DNA of 64,000 nucleotides from Mycobacterium colombiense. Its GTDB lineage: Bacteria; Actinomycetota; Actinomycetes; Mycobacteriales; Mycobacteriaceae. The stretch is from contig NZ_MBEI01000058.1 in NCBI RefSeq assembly GCF_001953985.1, positions 62,001 to 126,000 of the forward strand, in the 5' to 3' direction. The first letter of the stretch is position 1. Every line of letters begins with the position of its first letter. Position numbers and translations under genes: made by a program. The notes beneath the pieces are model-generated. The model did not search any database and was not told the origin of the DNA. It saw nothing but the letters and a program-made list of their open reading frames with translations. Positions 35,166 through 42,638 of the stretch are shown here, in pieces.

Positions 35166-35657
35166 TCAGCGGTTCAGCGGTTTGAGCCGCACCGGCGTGG
35201 ACTCCAGCAGGCCCAGCGGATCGACATAGCGGGCGCCCGACGCCGGGCCCCACATCGCGCCCCAGTGCAGGCACGCCGCGGCCGGGCAGCCGGCATGCCC
35301 GGGCGTCAGCTCGCCGATCACGGTCGCGGCCGTCACGTGCTCGCCGGCCCGCACCGCCGCCCGGACCGGCTCATAACTGGTGTGCAAGCCACCGGGATGG
35401 GCCAGCGACACCACCGGCCGCCCGGCCAGCAGCCCGGCGAACACCACGGTCGCGGCGCCCGCCGCGTACACCGGCTGACCGGCGGCCCCGGCCAGGTCCA
35501 CGCCCCGATGACCGGGATTCCAGTTGGGCGACGGGGCGTCGAATCCCCGGGCGACGGCCGGCGGCGGGCGCAGCGGCCACTCCAGGCGATCTGCGGCGGC
35601 ACCCGCCGGCACCGCGCTGACCAGGCCCGCACACAACAGCAGCGTTGTCCACCGCAT
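35166..35657 (-). CDS. Exported M23-family peptidase-like protein (Rv2891-like)
   Basis: This 163-residue protein has a signal peptide of about 21 residues (MRWTTLLLCAGLVSAVPAGAA) and one M23/LytM domain. The first metal motif is intact (GHRGVD, His and Asp). The second is CLHWG instead of the usual HxH, so the first of those histidines is a cysteine while the second, the metal ligand, remains. It may be a weak or inactive peptidoglycan endopeptidase, or an actinobacterial variant. It is shorter than the homologue I recall in M. tuberculosis. Confidence 0.87.
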   Translation of the reverse strand: MRWTTLLLCAGLVSAVPAGAAADRLEWPLRPPPAVARGFDAPSPNWNPGHRGVDLAGAAGQPVYAAGAATVVFAGLLAGRPVVSLAHPGGLHTSYEPVRAAVRAGEHVTAATVIGELTPGHAGCPAAACLHWGAMWGPASGARYVDPLGLLESTPVRLKPLNR

Positions 35658-35765
35658 CCAGGCAGTTCAGCGCGCCGCCCGCCACCCGGCCACCCAACCG
35701 CGGCGGACTTGTGGACGAGGGGCCCCGGTTGGGGAAGCGTGGCAAAACCACCTGCTGAGTCGGTG

Positions 35766-35771
35766 TAAACT
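35766..35771 (+). promoter_or_regulatory. Candidate -10 for rpsB-tsf
   Basis: TAAACT at 35766-35771 fits the mycobacterial -10 and would give a leader of about 175 bases before rpsB. I see no good -35. The leader holds a hairpin and a possible short ORF. Confidence 0.4.
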
Positions 35772-35848
35772 GCTGGTCGCAGCTCGTTCGCGGGCTGACT
35801 TCGCGCGTCTGCATCGCGTCTCTGGTTCCACGAGGAGAACGCAATCGC

Positions 35849-35884
35849 ATGCCGGGCGGTCCCGTCCAACAACGGGTCCGGCAT
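35849..35884 (+). promoter_or_regulatory. Two-part hairpin in the rpsB leader
   Basis: ATGCCGG (35849-35855) pairs with CCGGCAT (35878-35884), and CCCGT (35861-35865) pairs with ACGGG (35872-35876) around loop CCAACA. The stem begins at the ATG of a possible leader ORF, so folding would hide that start codon. Confidence 0.5.
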
Positions 35885-35965
35885 CGCAGCAGCCGCCAGG
35901 GCCCGGCCTCAACCCGATGCCAGGCGACAACCGACACAAGTAAGGCACAACCATGGCCGTCGTAA
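35849..35965 (+). CDS. Possible 38-codon leader ORF overlapping the rpsB start
   Basis: ATG at 35849 has GGAG 11 bases upstream (35834-35837) and opens a frame of 38 sense codons, rich in Arg, Gln and Ser, that ends 13 bases inside rpsB in another frame. It could couple translation to rpsB or be fortuitous. No homology is recognised, and the confidence is low. Confidence 0.25.
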   Translation: MPGGPVQQRVRHRSSRQGPASTRCQATTDTSKAQPWPS

Positions 35966-36783
35966 CCATGAAGCAGCTGCTCGACAGCGGCACCCACTTC
36001 GGGCACCAGACCCGTCGCTGGAATCCCAAGATGAAGCGGTTCATCTTCACCGACCGCAACGGCATCTACATCATCGACCTGCAGCAGACCCTGACCTTCA
36101 TCGATCAGGCGTACGAGTTCGTCAAGGAGACCGTCGCCCACGGCGGCAGCGTGCTGTTCGTCGGCACCAAGAAGCAGGCGCAGGAGTCAGTGGCCGCCGA
36201 GGCTACCCGCGTCGGCATGCCGTACGTGAACCAGCGCTGGCTGGGCGGCATGCTGACCAACTTCTCCACCGTGCACAAGCGCCTGCAGCGCCTCAAGGAG
36301 CTCGAGGCGATGGAACAGACCGGTGGCTTCGAGGGCCGCACCAAGAAGGAAATCTTGATGCTGACCCGGGAGAAGAACAAGCTGGACCGCAGCCTCGGCG
36401 GTATCCGCGACATGGCCAAGGTGCCGTCGGCCATCTGGGTCGTCGACACCAACAAGGAGCACATCGCCGTCGGCGAGGCCCGCAAGCTCGGTATCCCGGT
36501 CATCGCGATCCTGGACACCAACTGCGACCCCGACGAGGTCGACTACCCGATCCCGGGCAACGACGACGCGATCCGTTCGGCCGCGCTGCTCACCAAGGTG
36601 ATCGCCTCGGCGGTCGCCGAGGGCCTGCAGGCCCGCGCCGGAGTCGGCCGCGGCGACAAGCCCGAGGCCGAGGCCGCCGAGCCGCTCGCCGAATGGGAGC
36701 AGGAGCTGCTGGCCTCCGCTACCACCACCGCCCCCACCGAAGCCGCTGCGGGCGCCCCCGAACCAACAACTAACCCCTCATAG
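35953..36783 (+). CDS. rpsB: 30S ribosomal protein S2
   Basis: The first 230 residues are canonical uS2 (MAVVTMKQLLDSGTHFGHQ, NQRWLGGMLTNF, VIAILDTNCDP). The 276-residue product then has an Ala/Glu/Pro-rich acidic tail common in mycobacteria. tsf follows 12 bases later, the conserved operon. Confidence 0.97.
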   Translation: MAVVTMKQLLDSGTHFGHQTRRWNPKMKRFIFTDRNGIYIIDLQQTLTFIDQAYEFVKETVAHGGSVLFVGTKKQAQESVAAEATRVGMPYVNQRWLGGMLTNFSTVHKRLQRLKELEAMEQTGGFEGRTKKEILMLTREKNKLDRSLGGIRDMAKVPSAIWVVDTNKEHIAVGEARKLGIPVIAILDTNCDPDEVDYPIPGNDDAIRSAALLTKVIASAVAEGLQARAGVGRGDKPEAEAAEPLAEWEQELLASATTTAPTEAAAGAPEPTTNPS

Positions 36784-36795
36784 GAAGGCTGATCA

Positions 36796-37611
36796 TTGGC
36801 GAACTTCACCGCTGCCGACGTCAAGCGGCTTCGGGAACTCACCGGTGCCGGCATGCTGGACTGCAAGAACGCGCTGGCCGAGAACGACGGCGACTTCGAC
36901 AAGGCCGTCGAGGCGCTGCGCATCAAGGGCGCCAAGGACGTCGGCAAGCGCGCCGAGCGTGCGACGGCCGAGGGTCTGGTCGCGGCCCAGGGCGGCGCGC
37001 TGATCGAGCTGAACAGCGAGACCGACTTCGTCGCCAAGAACGCGGAGTTCCAGGCGCTGGCCGACCAGATCGTGGCCGCGGCCGTGTCGTCCAAGGCCAA
37101 GGACGTCGACGAGCTCAAGACCGCCAGCGTCGGTGACAAGACCGTCGAGCAGGCGATCGCGGAGCTGTCGGCCAAGATCGGCGAAAAGTTGGAGTTGCGC
37201 CGCGTGGCGAACTTCGACGGCACCGTCGAGACCTACCTGCACCGGCGGGCGGCTGACCTGCCCCCCGCGGTCGGCGTGCTGGTCGAGTACCAGGGCTCGG
37301 ACACCGAGGCCGCCCACGCCGTCGCGCTGCAGATCGCCGCGCTCAAGGCCCGCTACCTGTCCCGCGACGACGTGCCCGAGGACGTGGTGGCCAGCGAGCG
37401 CCGCATCGCCGAGGAGACCGCCAAGGCGGAGGGCAAGCCGGAGCAGGCCCTGCCCAAGATCGTCGAGGGCCGGCTGAACGGCTTCTTCAAGGACGCGGTG
37501 CTGCTCGAGCAGCCGTCGGTGTCCGACAGCAAGAAGACCGTCAAGGCGCTGCTCGACGACGCCGGCGTCACGGTGACGCGGTTCGTCCGCTTCGAGGTGG
37601 GTCAGGCCTGA
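36796..37611 (+). CDS. tsf: Translation elongation factor Ts
   Basis: EF-Ts recycles EF-Tu-GDP. The product is 271 residues with the N-terminal UBA-like helix (ANFTAADVKRLRELTGAGM) and the ETDFVAKN core motif. The start is TTG at 36796, placed by AGGAAGG about 7-10 bases upstream and by the conserved N-terminus. The stop codon lies in the loop of a terminator hairpin. Confidence 0.97.
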   Translation: MANFTAADVKRLRELTGAGMLDCKNALAENDGDFDKAVEALRIKGAKDVGKRAERATAEGLVAAQGGALIELNSETDFVAKNAEFQALADQIVAAAVSSKAKDVDELKTASVGDKTVEQAIAELSAKIGEKLELRRVANFDGTVETYLHRRAADLPPAVGVLVEYQGSDTEAAHAVALQIAALKARYLSRDDVPEDVVASERRIAEETAKAEGKPEQALPKIVEGRLNGFFKDAVLLEQPSVSDSKKTVKALLDDAGVTVTRFVRFEVGQA

Positions 37612-37624
37612 TTCGGGCCTGACC
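37600..37624 (+). terminator. Terminator hairpin spanning the tsf stop codon
   Basis: GGTCAGGCC (37600-37608) and GGCCTGACC (37616-37624) form a perfect 9-bp stem with a 7-base loop that contains the TGA stop. There is no T-run, as is usual for mycobacterial terminators. Confidence 0.65.
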
Positions 37625-37692
37625 GCCCGGCACCGATACGGTCCGGGCCGCGCACGAGGCGGGAAACCTCCCAGCGGCACGGGTCCGCGGGT

Positions 37693-37708
37693 TAGCGTCT
37701 GTGCCATG
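37693..37708 (+). promoter_or_regulatory. Leaderless -10 box for amiC
   Basis: TAGCGT at 37693-37698 lies seven bases before the ATG at 37706 with no Shine-Dalgarno sequence. Confidence 0.5.
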
Positions 37709-39112
37709 CGACACGTGCACGCGTTCGGCGACGATGCCCTTGGCGACTTGGACGCGGTCGGCCTGGCCGACGCGCTGAAGTCCGGCCAGGTCGGCAGGGC
37801 CGAGGTGGTCGAGGCCGCGATCGCCCGTACCGAGGCCGTCGACCCGCTGCTGAACGGGTTGGCGTACGCCGCTTTCGAGCAAGCGCGGGCGGCCGCCGCC
37901 AACCCTCCGAGCGGTTACTTCGGTGGTGTCCCCACATTCATCAAGGACAACGTCGACGTCGCCGGGCAGCCCACGATGCACGGCACCGACGCGTGGACGA
38001 GCTGGAATGCCGTCGCGGACAGCGTCTTCACCGAGCTGTTCCTGGCCACCGGGCTGACCTCGGTGGGCAAGACGCAGCTGTCCGAGTTCGGGTTCAGCGC
38101 GTCGGCCGAGCATCCGCGGCTGGGCCCGGTCCGCAATCCATGGGACACCGACTACACCGCGGGCGCGTCGTCGTCGGGTTCGGGTGCGTTCGTCGCCGCC
38201 GGTGTGGTGCCGATGGCGCACGCCAACGACGGCGGCGGTTCCATCCGGATTCCCGCCGCCTGCAACGGGTTGGTCGGGCTCAAACCCTCGCGTGGGCGGC
38301 TACCGCTCGACCCGACGCTGCGCCGGATGCCGGTCGGCGTCGTCGCCAACGGGATGGTGAGCCGTTCGGTGCGCGATACCGCGGCCTTCTACCGCGAGGC
38401 CGAGCGGATCTGGCGCAACCCCAGACTGGCGCCCGTCGGGGACGTCACCGCCCCCGGCCGTCAGCGGTTGCGGATCGCGGTGCTGACCCGGTCGATACAG
38501 CGCGAAAGCAGTCCCCAGGTGCGGGAGCTGACGCTGAAGTCCGCCGGCCTGCTCGAGGAACTGGGCCACCGCGTCGAACACATCGACGAACCCCCGGTCG
38601 CCGCCAGTTTCGTCGACGACTTCGTCATGTACTGGGGATTTCTGGCGCTGGCCCAGGTGCGCGGCGGGCGGCACATGTTCGGCGAGACGTTCGATCGCAG
38701 CAAGCTGGACAGCCTGACCCTGGGTCTGCTGCGGCACACCAGCCGTAACATCCACCGCCTTCCCATGGCGATCGTGCGGCTGCGCCGGGCGCGCAGGCGC
38801 ACCGCGCGGTTCTTCCGCATCTACGACGCCGTGCTCACGCCGACCCTGGCCGACGAGACGCCCCGCATCGGATTCCTGGCGCCCACCGACTACCAGCAGG
38901 TGATCAGCCGGCTGATCGACTGGGTGTCGTTCACCCCGCTGCACAACGTCACCGGCGAACCCGCGATCTCGCTGCCGCTGGCCCAGTCCGCCGACGGTAT
39001 GCCGGTGGGCATGATGCTGTCGGCCGATGTGGGGCAGGAGGCGCTGCTGCTCGAATTGGCCTACGAGCTCGAAGAAGCCCAGCCCTGGGCGCGCATCCAC
39101 GCCGCCGGGTGA
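37706..39112 (+). CDS. amiC: Amidase AmiC (amidase signature family)
   Basis: This 468-residue enzyme of the amidase signature family hydrolyses carboxamides to acid and ammonia. The Ser-cisSer-Lys triad is visible: Lys80 in FIKDNVDVAG, the first Ser in GASSSGSG and the nucleophile in NDGGGSIRIPAA. The physiological substrate is not known. It matches Rv2888c and is convergent with the MarR gene. A degenerate GC-rich stretch lies in the 42-bp gap. Confidence 0.92.
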   Translation: MRHVHAFGDDALGDLDAVGLADALKSGQVGRAEVVEAAIARTEAVDPLLNGLAYAAFEQARAAAANPPSGYFGGVPTFIKDNVDVAGQPTMHGTDAWTSWNAVADSVFTELFLATGLTSVGKTQLSEFGFSASAEHPRLGPVRNPWDTDYTAGASSSGSGAFVAAGVVPMAHANDGGGSIRIPAACNGLVGLKPSRGRLPLDPTLRRMPVGVVANGMVSRSVRDTAAFYREAERIWRNPRLAPVGDVTAPGRQRLRIAVLTRSIQRESSPQVRELTLKSAGLLEELGHRVEHIDEPPVAASFVDDFVMYWGFLALAQVRGGRHMFGETFDRSKLDSLTLGLLRHTSRNIHRLPMAIVRLRRARRRTARFFRIYDAVLTPTLADETPRIGFLAPTDYQQVISRLIDWVSFTPLHNVTGEPAISLPLAQSADGMPVGMMLSADVGQEALLLELAYELEEAQPWARIHAAG

Positions 39113-39154
39113 TCAGGCTGATGGCGGCGGGCCGGGTACGCCGCGCGCTCGCGG

Positions 39155-39574
39155 CTAGTCGGAGCCGAGTTTCTCGAGCATCCTTTTGAATTCGCGCTGC
39201 TGAGGTTCGGTGAGCTTGGCCAGGATGCGGGCGTCGGCGCCGCGGACTGCTCCCTCGGCGCGCTTGAGCAGGGCGCGGCCCTGGCCGGTCAGGTTGGCCG
39301 GGAGCGCGCGCCCCGAGGACACCGACGACGGGCGCGCCACCGCCCCGACCTCTTCGAGCTTGCGCAGCACCGTGTTCATCGCCTGCGGAGTGACATTGGT
39401 GTGGCGGGACAGCTCGGCGCTCGACATGCCCGGGAACATCGAAAGTATGCGCAGGCAAACGAATTCGGGCAGGGTCAGGCCCAGCGGGCCCAGCGCGGTG
39501 GCAACTTCGGGTCGCAACACCGCCCCCACCCGATACAGCAGGTAACCCAGCGGAGCGTCGTCGGCCTGAATCAT
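39155..39574 (-). CDS. MarR-family repressor (Rv2887-like)
   Basis: This 139-residue MarR regulator has a winged helix with recognition region SSAELSRHTNVTPQAMNTVLRKLEEVG and a C-terminal dimerisation helix. In M. tuberculosis the homologue Rv2887 represses a methyltransferase gene and influences drug susceptibility. ATG at 39574 gives the family length. A perfect 19-bp palindrome covers the start codon, pointing to autorepression. Confidence 0.93.
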   Translation of the reverse strand: MIQADDAPLGYLLYRVGAVLRPEVATALGPLGLTLPEFVCLRILSMFPGMSSAELSRHTNVTPQAMNTVLRKLEEVGAVARPSSVSSGRALPANLTGQGRALLKRAEGAVRGADARILAKLTEPQQREFKRMLEKLGSD

Positions 39575-39591
39575 GTCAACGATATTGACAT
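39573..39591. promoter_or_regulatory. Palindromic operator over the MarR start codon
   Basis: ATGTCAA (39573-39579), CGATA, TTGACAT (39585-39591) is a perfect inverted repeat with 7-base arms, and the start codon of the minus-strand marR gene lies at its edge. Size and symmetry fit a MarR dimer site. It could also influence the divergent chaB-like gene about 105 bases away. Confidence 0.65.
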
Positions 39592-39647
39592 ATTTCCGCC
39601 GGACCGTTGCGCACATTGTTCACACCGTGATTGTCCGCGCCGCAACG

Positions 39648-39667
39648 GGGTAACCGACCGGTTACCC
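39648..39667. promoter_or_regulatory. Perfect palindrome upstream of the ChaB/Rho_N gene
   Basis: GGGTAACC (39648-39655), GACC, GGTTACCC (39660-39667) is a perfect inverted repeat with 8-base arms, 29 bases before the ATG at 39697. It could be an operator. The GGGTAA part also resembles a SigF -10, but no good matching -35 is present. Confidence 0.5.
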
Positions 39668-39696
39668 ACAGCGCTTGCGGCACACGAGGAGGTTCG

Positions 39697-40110
39697 ATGC
39701 CGAAGACGACGAAGGGCGGCGCGGCCAAAAAAAGCGAATTGCCCAGCACTCTGCAACGTTCCAGCGCCAAGGCCCAACGCACATTCGCGAAAACCCATGA
39801 CGCGGCTGCCGACCAGTACGGCAGCGAAGAGCGCGCCCACCGGGCGGCGTATGCCGCTGTCAAGCACAGTTTCGAAAAAGTCGGCGACCACTGGGAGGCG
39901 AAGGACGAGAAGGGCCCATCCGATGAGCGGGCCGAGATCGGTGGCCTACGCCCAATTGGGCAGTCGGAAGAGGGCGTCGATGCCAACGCGAGCAAGAAGC
40001 ACCTGCTCGACCTGGCCCGCCGCCTCGACATCGCGGGCCGGTCCACCATGAGCAAGCCGGAATTGGTCGACGCGATCAAGAAGCACAACCGCCGGGTCCG
40101 GGGCAGCTGA
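39697..40110 (+). CDS. ChaB and Rho N-terminal domain protein
   Basis: The 137-residue product has a ChaB-like domain (about 12-68, LPSTLQRSSAKAQRTF to KVGDHWE) and a C-terminal Rho_N/SAP-like helical motif (about 100-132, NASKKHLLDLARRLDI then MSKPELVDAIKKHNRR). The latter usually binds nucleic acid. The architecture is common in actinobacterial stress genes; the molecular role is unknown. ATG 39697 has GAGGAGG at 39686-39692. Confidence 0.88.
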   Translation: MPKTTKGGAAKKSELPSTLQRSSAKAQRTFAKTHDAAADQYGSEERAHRAAYAAVKHSFEKVGDHWEAKDEKGPSDERAEIGGLRPIGQSEEGVDANASKKHLLDLARRLDIAGRSTMSKPELVDAIKKHNRRVRGS

Positions 40111-40192
40111 CGGCCGCATCGCACGTCGAAACCGCTGGTAATTAGGCCGCTTTCGGCTCACCGGCCGGCCCGGCATTTCTGCGGCGGGGCCC

Positions 40193-40217
40193 GTTTAGGC
40201 GCCGGGTTACCGGGCAC
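40193..40217 (+). promoter_or_regulatory. Possible SigF-type promoter of the DUF2795 gene
   Basis: GTTT (40193-40196), 15 bases and GGGCAC (40212-40217) resemble the SigF pattern GTTT-N15-17-GGGTAY with two mismatches in the -10. The gene type (stress-associated) is consistent, but the match is weak. Confidence 0.25.
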
Positions 40218-40227
40218 CCCGACCCCC

Positions 40228-40557
40228 ATGGTTGCGTCTACTACTCCCACCCAGCTTCGCCAGTGCCTCAGCGATGTGGACTTTCCGGCGAACAAAGAGG
40301 ACCTGCTCAGCGCGGCCGAGCGCAATGGCTGCGACGGCGAGACCGTCCGCGCCCTGCGTGCGGTTCCGCCGGAGACCTACGCCAACGTAGCTCAGGTCGC
40401 CGCGTCGGTCACCATCGCCGGCGACCGCGACGTTTCCGACGGGGACAAGGCCGCCGCGCGTTGCACCCACACCCAGCCCGGCCGGGCCGAAAGCGCGAAA
40501 GACATCCCCACCCAGAGCCCGATCGTCGACGAGTTGGGCGAGAATCGGGGCTCGTGA
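40228..40557 (+). CDS. DUF2795-domain protein
   Basis: This 109-residue protein has the DUF2795 pattern (LRQCLSDVDFPANKEDLLSAAERNG, then ALRAVPPETYANVAQV) over residues 9-60. A polar, probably disordered tail of about 45 residues follows. The function is unknown; such genes often sit among general stress genes. It is convergent with the SDR gene, 26 bases away. Confidence 0.83.
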   Translation: MVASTTPTQLRQCLSDVDFPANKEDLLSAAERNGCDGETVRALRAVPPETYANVAQVAASVTIAGDRDVSDGDKAAARCTHTQPGRAESAKDIPTQSPIVDELGENRGS

Positions 40558-40583
40558 GCACCGCTGCGGAATAACGGTTTTCG

Positions 40584-41423
40584 CTAAAGGATCGGTCGTC
40601 CGCCGGTCACGGCCACCCGCGCCCCGGAGATGTAGCTCGCGTCATCGGAGGCCAACAGCACGTAGATCGGCGCGAGTTCGGCGGGCTGCCCGGCGCGTCC
40701 CAGTGGCACGTTGTCGCCGAAGGATTCCACGCTGTCCGGCGGCATGGTCGACGGGATCAACGGCGTCCATATCGGCCCGGGTGCCACGCTGTTGACGCGA
40801 ATTCCCTTGTCGCCCAACAGCTGGGCCAGGCTTGCCGAGAAATTGGCGATGGCCGCCTTCGTCGCCGCATATGGCGCCAGGGTGGGATTGGGTGTATCGG
40901 AATTGACCGATGAGCTGCCGATGATCGACGAGCCGGGTCTCATGTGCGGCACGGCCGCCTTGGCGAGGTAGAAATACGCGCCGATGTTGAGCCGGAACGT
41001 GTACTCCCACTCCTCGTCGCTGATCTCGTCGAGGCTTTTGCGCATCATCTGGTAGGCGGAGTTGTTGACCAGGATGTCCACGCCACCCAACTCCTGCACC
41101 GCCCGGTCGACGACGGCGCGGCAGTGCGCAGGGTCGGAAAGATCGGCCGGCACGAGTACGCATTTGCGGCCGGCGTTGGTGACGTAGCGGGCGACCTCGC
41201 GCGCGTCGTCATCCTCGTTGAGGTAGGCGATCAGGACGTCGGCGCCCTCGCGTGCGAACGCAATGGCGACCGCGCGGCCAATGCCGCTGTCACCGCCGGT
41301 GATGATCGCCTTTTTGCCTAGCAGTTTGCCCGAGCCCTGGTAAGTGTTTTCACCACAGTCCGGAATCGGGTCCATCTCCGCCTGCACGCCGGGGACGGAT
41401 TGTTGTTGCGCCACAAAGCCCAT
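40584..41423 (-). CDS. Short-chain dehydrogenase/reductase, general-stress type
   Basis: This 279-residue SDR has a polar N-terminal extension of about 40 residues (MGFVAQQQSVPGVQAEMDPIPD) typical of the YdaD/YhdF/Gsp39 group of stress oxidoreductases. It carries the cofactor motif TGGDSGIG, NNSAYQ and the catalytic Ser with Tyr-x-x-x-Lys (YAATK). The substrate is unknown. ATG 41423 is preceded by AAAGGA, and the longer upstream frame is unsupported. Confidence 0.9.
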   Translation of the reverse strand: MGFVAQQQSVPGVQAEMDPIPDCGENTYQGSGKLLGKKAIITGGDSGIGRAVAIAFAREGADVLIAYLNEDDDAREVARYVTNAGRKCVLVPADLSDPAHCRAVVDRAVQELGGVDILVNNSAYQMMRKSLDEISDEEWEYTFRLNIGAYFYLAKAAVPHMRPGSSIIGSSSVNSDTPNPTLAPYAATKAAIANFSASLAQLLGDKGIRVNSVAPGPIWTPLIPSTMPPDSVESFGDNVPLGRAGQPAELAPIYVLLASDDASYISGARVAVTGGRPIL

Positions 41424-41503
41424 GCGTTTTCCTTTACGGATTGTCCGGGTGATTAACAATTCAGACGAGCCGTGCAAGCGGCCGGCTTTTACCGGCCACC
41501 GCT

Positions 41504-41680
41504 TTACGAATCGCGCGGTGCCGGGCCGGCCGTCGGGACATCCGGGTCGTCGTCGGCCGGCGGCTCCGGGTCGCGCCATTCCTCGCTGCGGCTGGAACGG
41601 TTACCGCGAACCGTGCCTTCCAATTCTTCCTTGAGCGCGTCGTCCTCGCGCGCACCGTGCTTGGAGCTTCCGCGTTCCAC
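41504..41680 (-). CDS. Small charged actinobacterial protein of unknown function
   Basis: From GTG 41680 (with AAGGGGG about 8 bases upstream) the product is 58 residues. It is nearly all polar: VERGSSKHGAREDDALKEE, then RGNRSSRSEEWRDPEPPADD. The pattern of a Lys-His-Gly start, an Asp-Asp-x-Leu-Lys-x-Glu segment and EEWRDPEP recurs, from memory, in many actinobacterial small proteins of unknown role. It is probably intrinsically disordered. It lies 80 bases upstream of the SDR gene on the same strand. Confidence 0.65.
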   Translation of the reverse strand: MERGSSKHGAREDDALKEELEGTVRGNRSSRSEEWRDPEPPADDDPDVPTAGPAPRDS

Positions 41681-41991
41681 CTGACTGCCCCCTTCTGCGG
41701 CTGTCTCGGCTTGCCCACGCTGACACGCCAATTGCCAGGCGAAGGCCTCAGCGCACCGACTACCCGCCGGCACACCGCCTAATCGCAACTCCCGGCTGTG
41801 AGTATTGGTACAGGTGTTATTCGTGGTGCCAAAGTTGCTGTCCAAGAACGCAAACCCATTCCTGTGGCTAACCGGGCGATATAGGCCTTATGCGGGCGCA
41901 GATGTTTAAGGGGATGGTCGGATGGATATTTGCTGCAACTATGCGCATGCCCTTTCCGGGGGGCAATTGTTCTACATGAAAGGAATGAGCA
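41681..41991. other. 311-bp intergenic region before the MPT63-like gene
   Basis: I see no gene here. It divides the minus-strand small-protein/SDR pair from the plus-strand MPT63-like gene and must hold both promoters. No -10/-35 pair is convincing. AAAGGA lies just before the ATG at 41992. Confidence 0.5.
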
Positions 41992-42543
41992 ATGAAGGTC
42001 ACCAAGATTGCTGCGACAGCTGCCGCTGCCGGGGGTATAGCGGTGGCAAGCGTTTTCGCGGCGACGCCCGCGTCCGCCGCGCCCAACATTCAGGGCTTCG
42101 GCACCAGCGAGCAGCTCATCGATGGGCCACTCATCACCAACTACACGGTGAGCAACCTGCAGCCCAGCAACGTCGCCATCCCCGGCTACACGCCCAAGGG
42201 GACGCTGTACCAGGCTGATATCACCGCCAGGTCGGACGGCGGGCTCGTCACCCCGATGGTCAACGACTTCGTCGCCCGCGGCCCCAACGGCCAGAACTAC
42301 CGGGTGATCGACAAGGTTGGTGTCCCGAACGGGCTCAACCCGGCACCCATCGCTCAGGGCAACGAGTCCACCGGCACGCTGTACTTCGACGTGACCGGTG
42401 CGCCCCCGAACGGCGTCGTCTACAACGACGGGATGCAGGACGTCCTGATGTGGACGTCAAACGTCCAGGGTGGCTCGGCGCCGGCCGCGCCGAACAGCCC
42501 GGCACCGGGTGCCCCACCTGCACCTGCACCGGCACACACCTAA
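41992..42543 (+). CDS. Secreted MPT63-family protein
   Basis: This 183-residue exported protein has a signal peptide of about 29 residues ending ASAAPN. Its beta-sandwich domain resembles the secreted antigen MPT63 (TNYTVSNLQPSNVAIPGYTPKG, NYRVI, STGTLYFDVTG and NDGMQDVLMW). Unlike MPT63 it ends in a Pro/Ala-rich tail of about 28 residues. The function of the family is unknown. A very strong hairpin terminator follows. Confidence 0.88.
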   Translation: MKVTKIAATAAAAGGIAVASVFAATPASAAPNIQGFGTSEQLIDGPLITNYTVSNLQPSNVAIPGYTPKGTLYQADITARSDGGLVTPMVNDFVARGPNGQNYRVIDKVGVPNGLNPAPIAQGNESTGTLYFDVTGAPPNGVVYNDGMQDVLMWTSNVQGGSAPAAPNSPAPGAPPAPAPAHT

Positions 42544-42553
42544 ACCGGCTGTG

Positions 42554-42592
42554 AAATCTCCCCGCGCCACGCCATGTGGCGCGGGGAGATTT
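42554..42592. terminator. Strong hairpin terminator after the MPT63-like gene
   Basis: Two 17-base arms (42554-42570 and 42576-42592, beginning AAATCTCCCC and ending GGGGAGATTT) pair perfectly around the loop GCCAT. The stem ends in AAA/TTT, so it can work in both directions. Confidence 0.85.
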
Positions 42593-42638
42593 GCGTGTGG
42601 GCGAATCATGGGCGCCCGAATCGGGTATGCGACTACCC

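Noticed and set aside
41461..41775. 104-codon minus-strand frame overlapping the small charged protein gene
   Set aside because: Arg/Ala-rich composition; the overlapping frame ending at 41504 carries the recognisable conserved small-protein pattern and a ribosome binding site.
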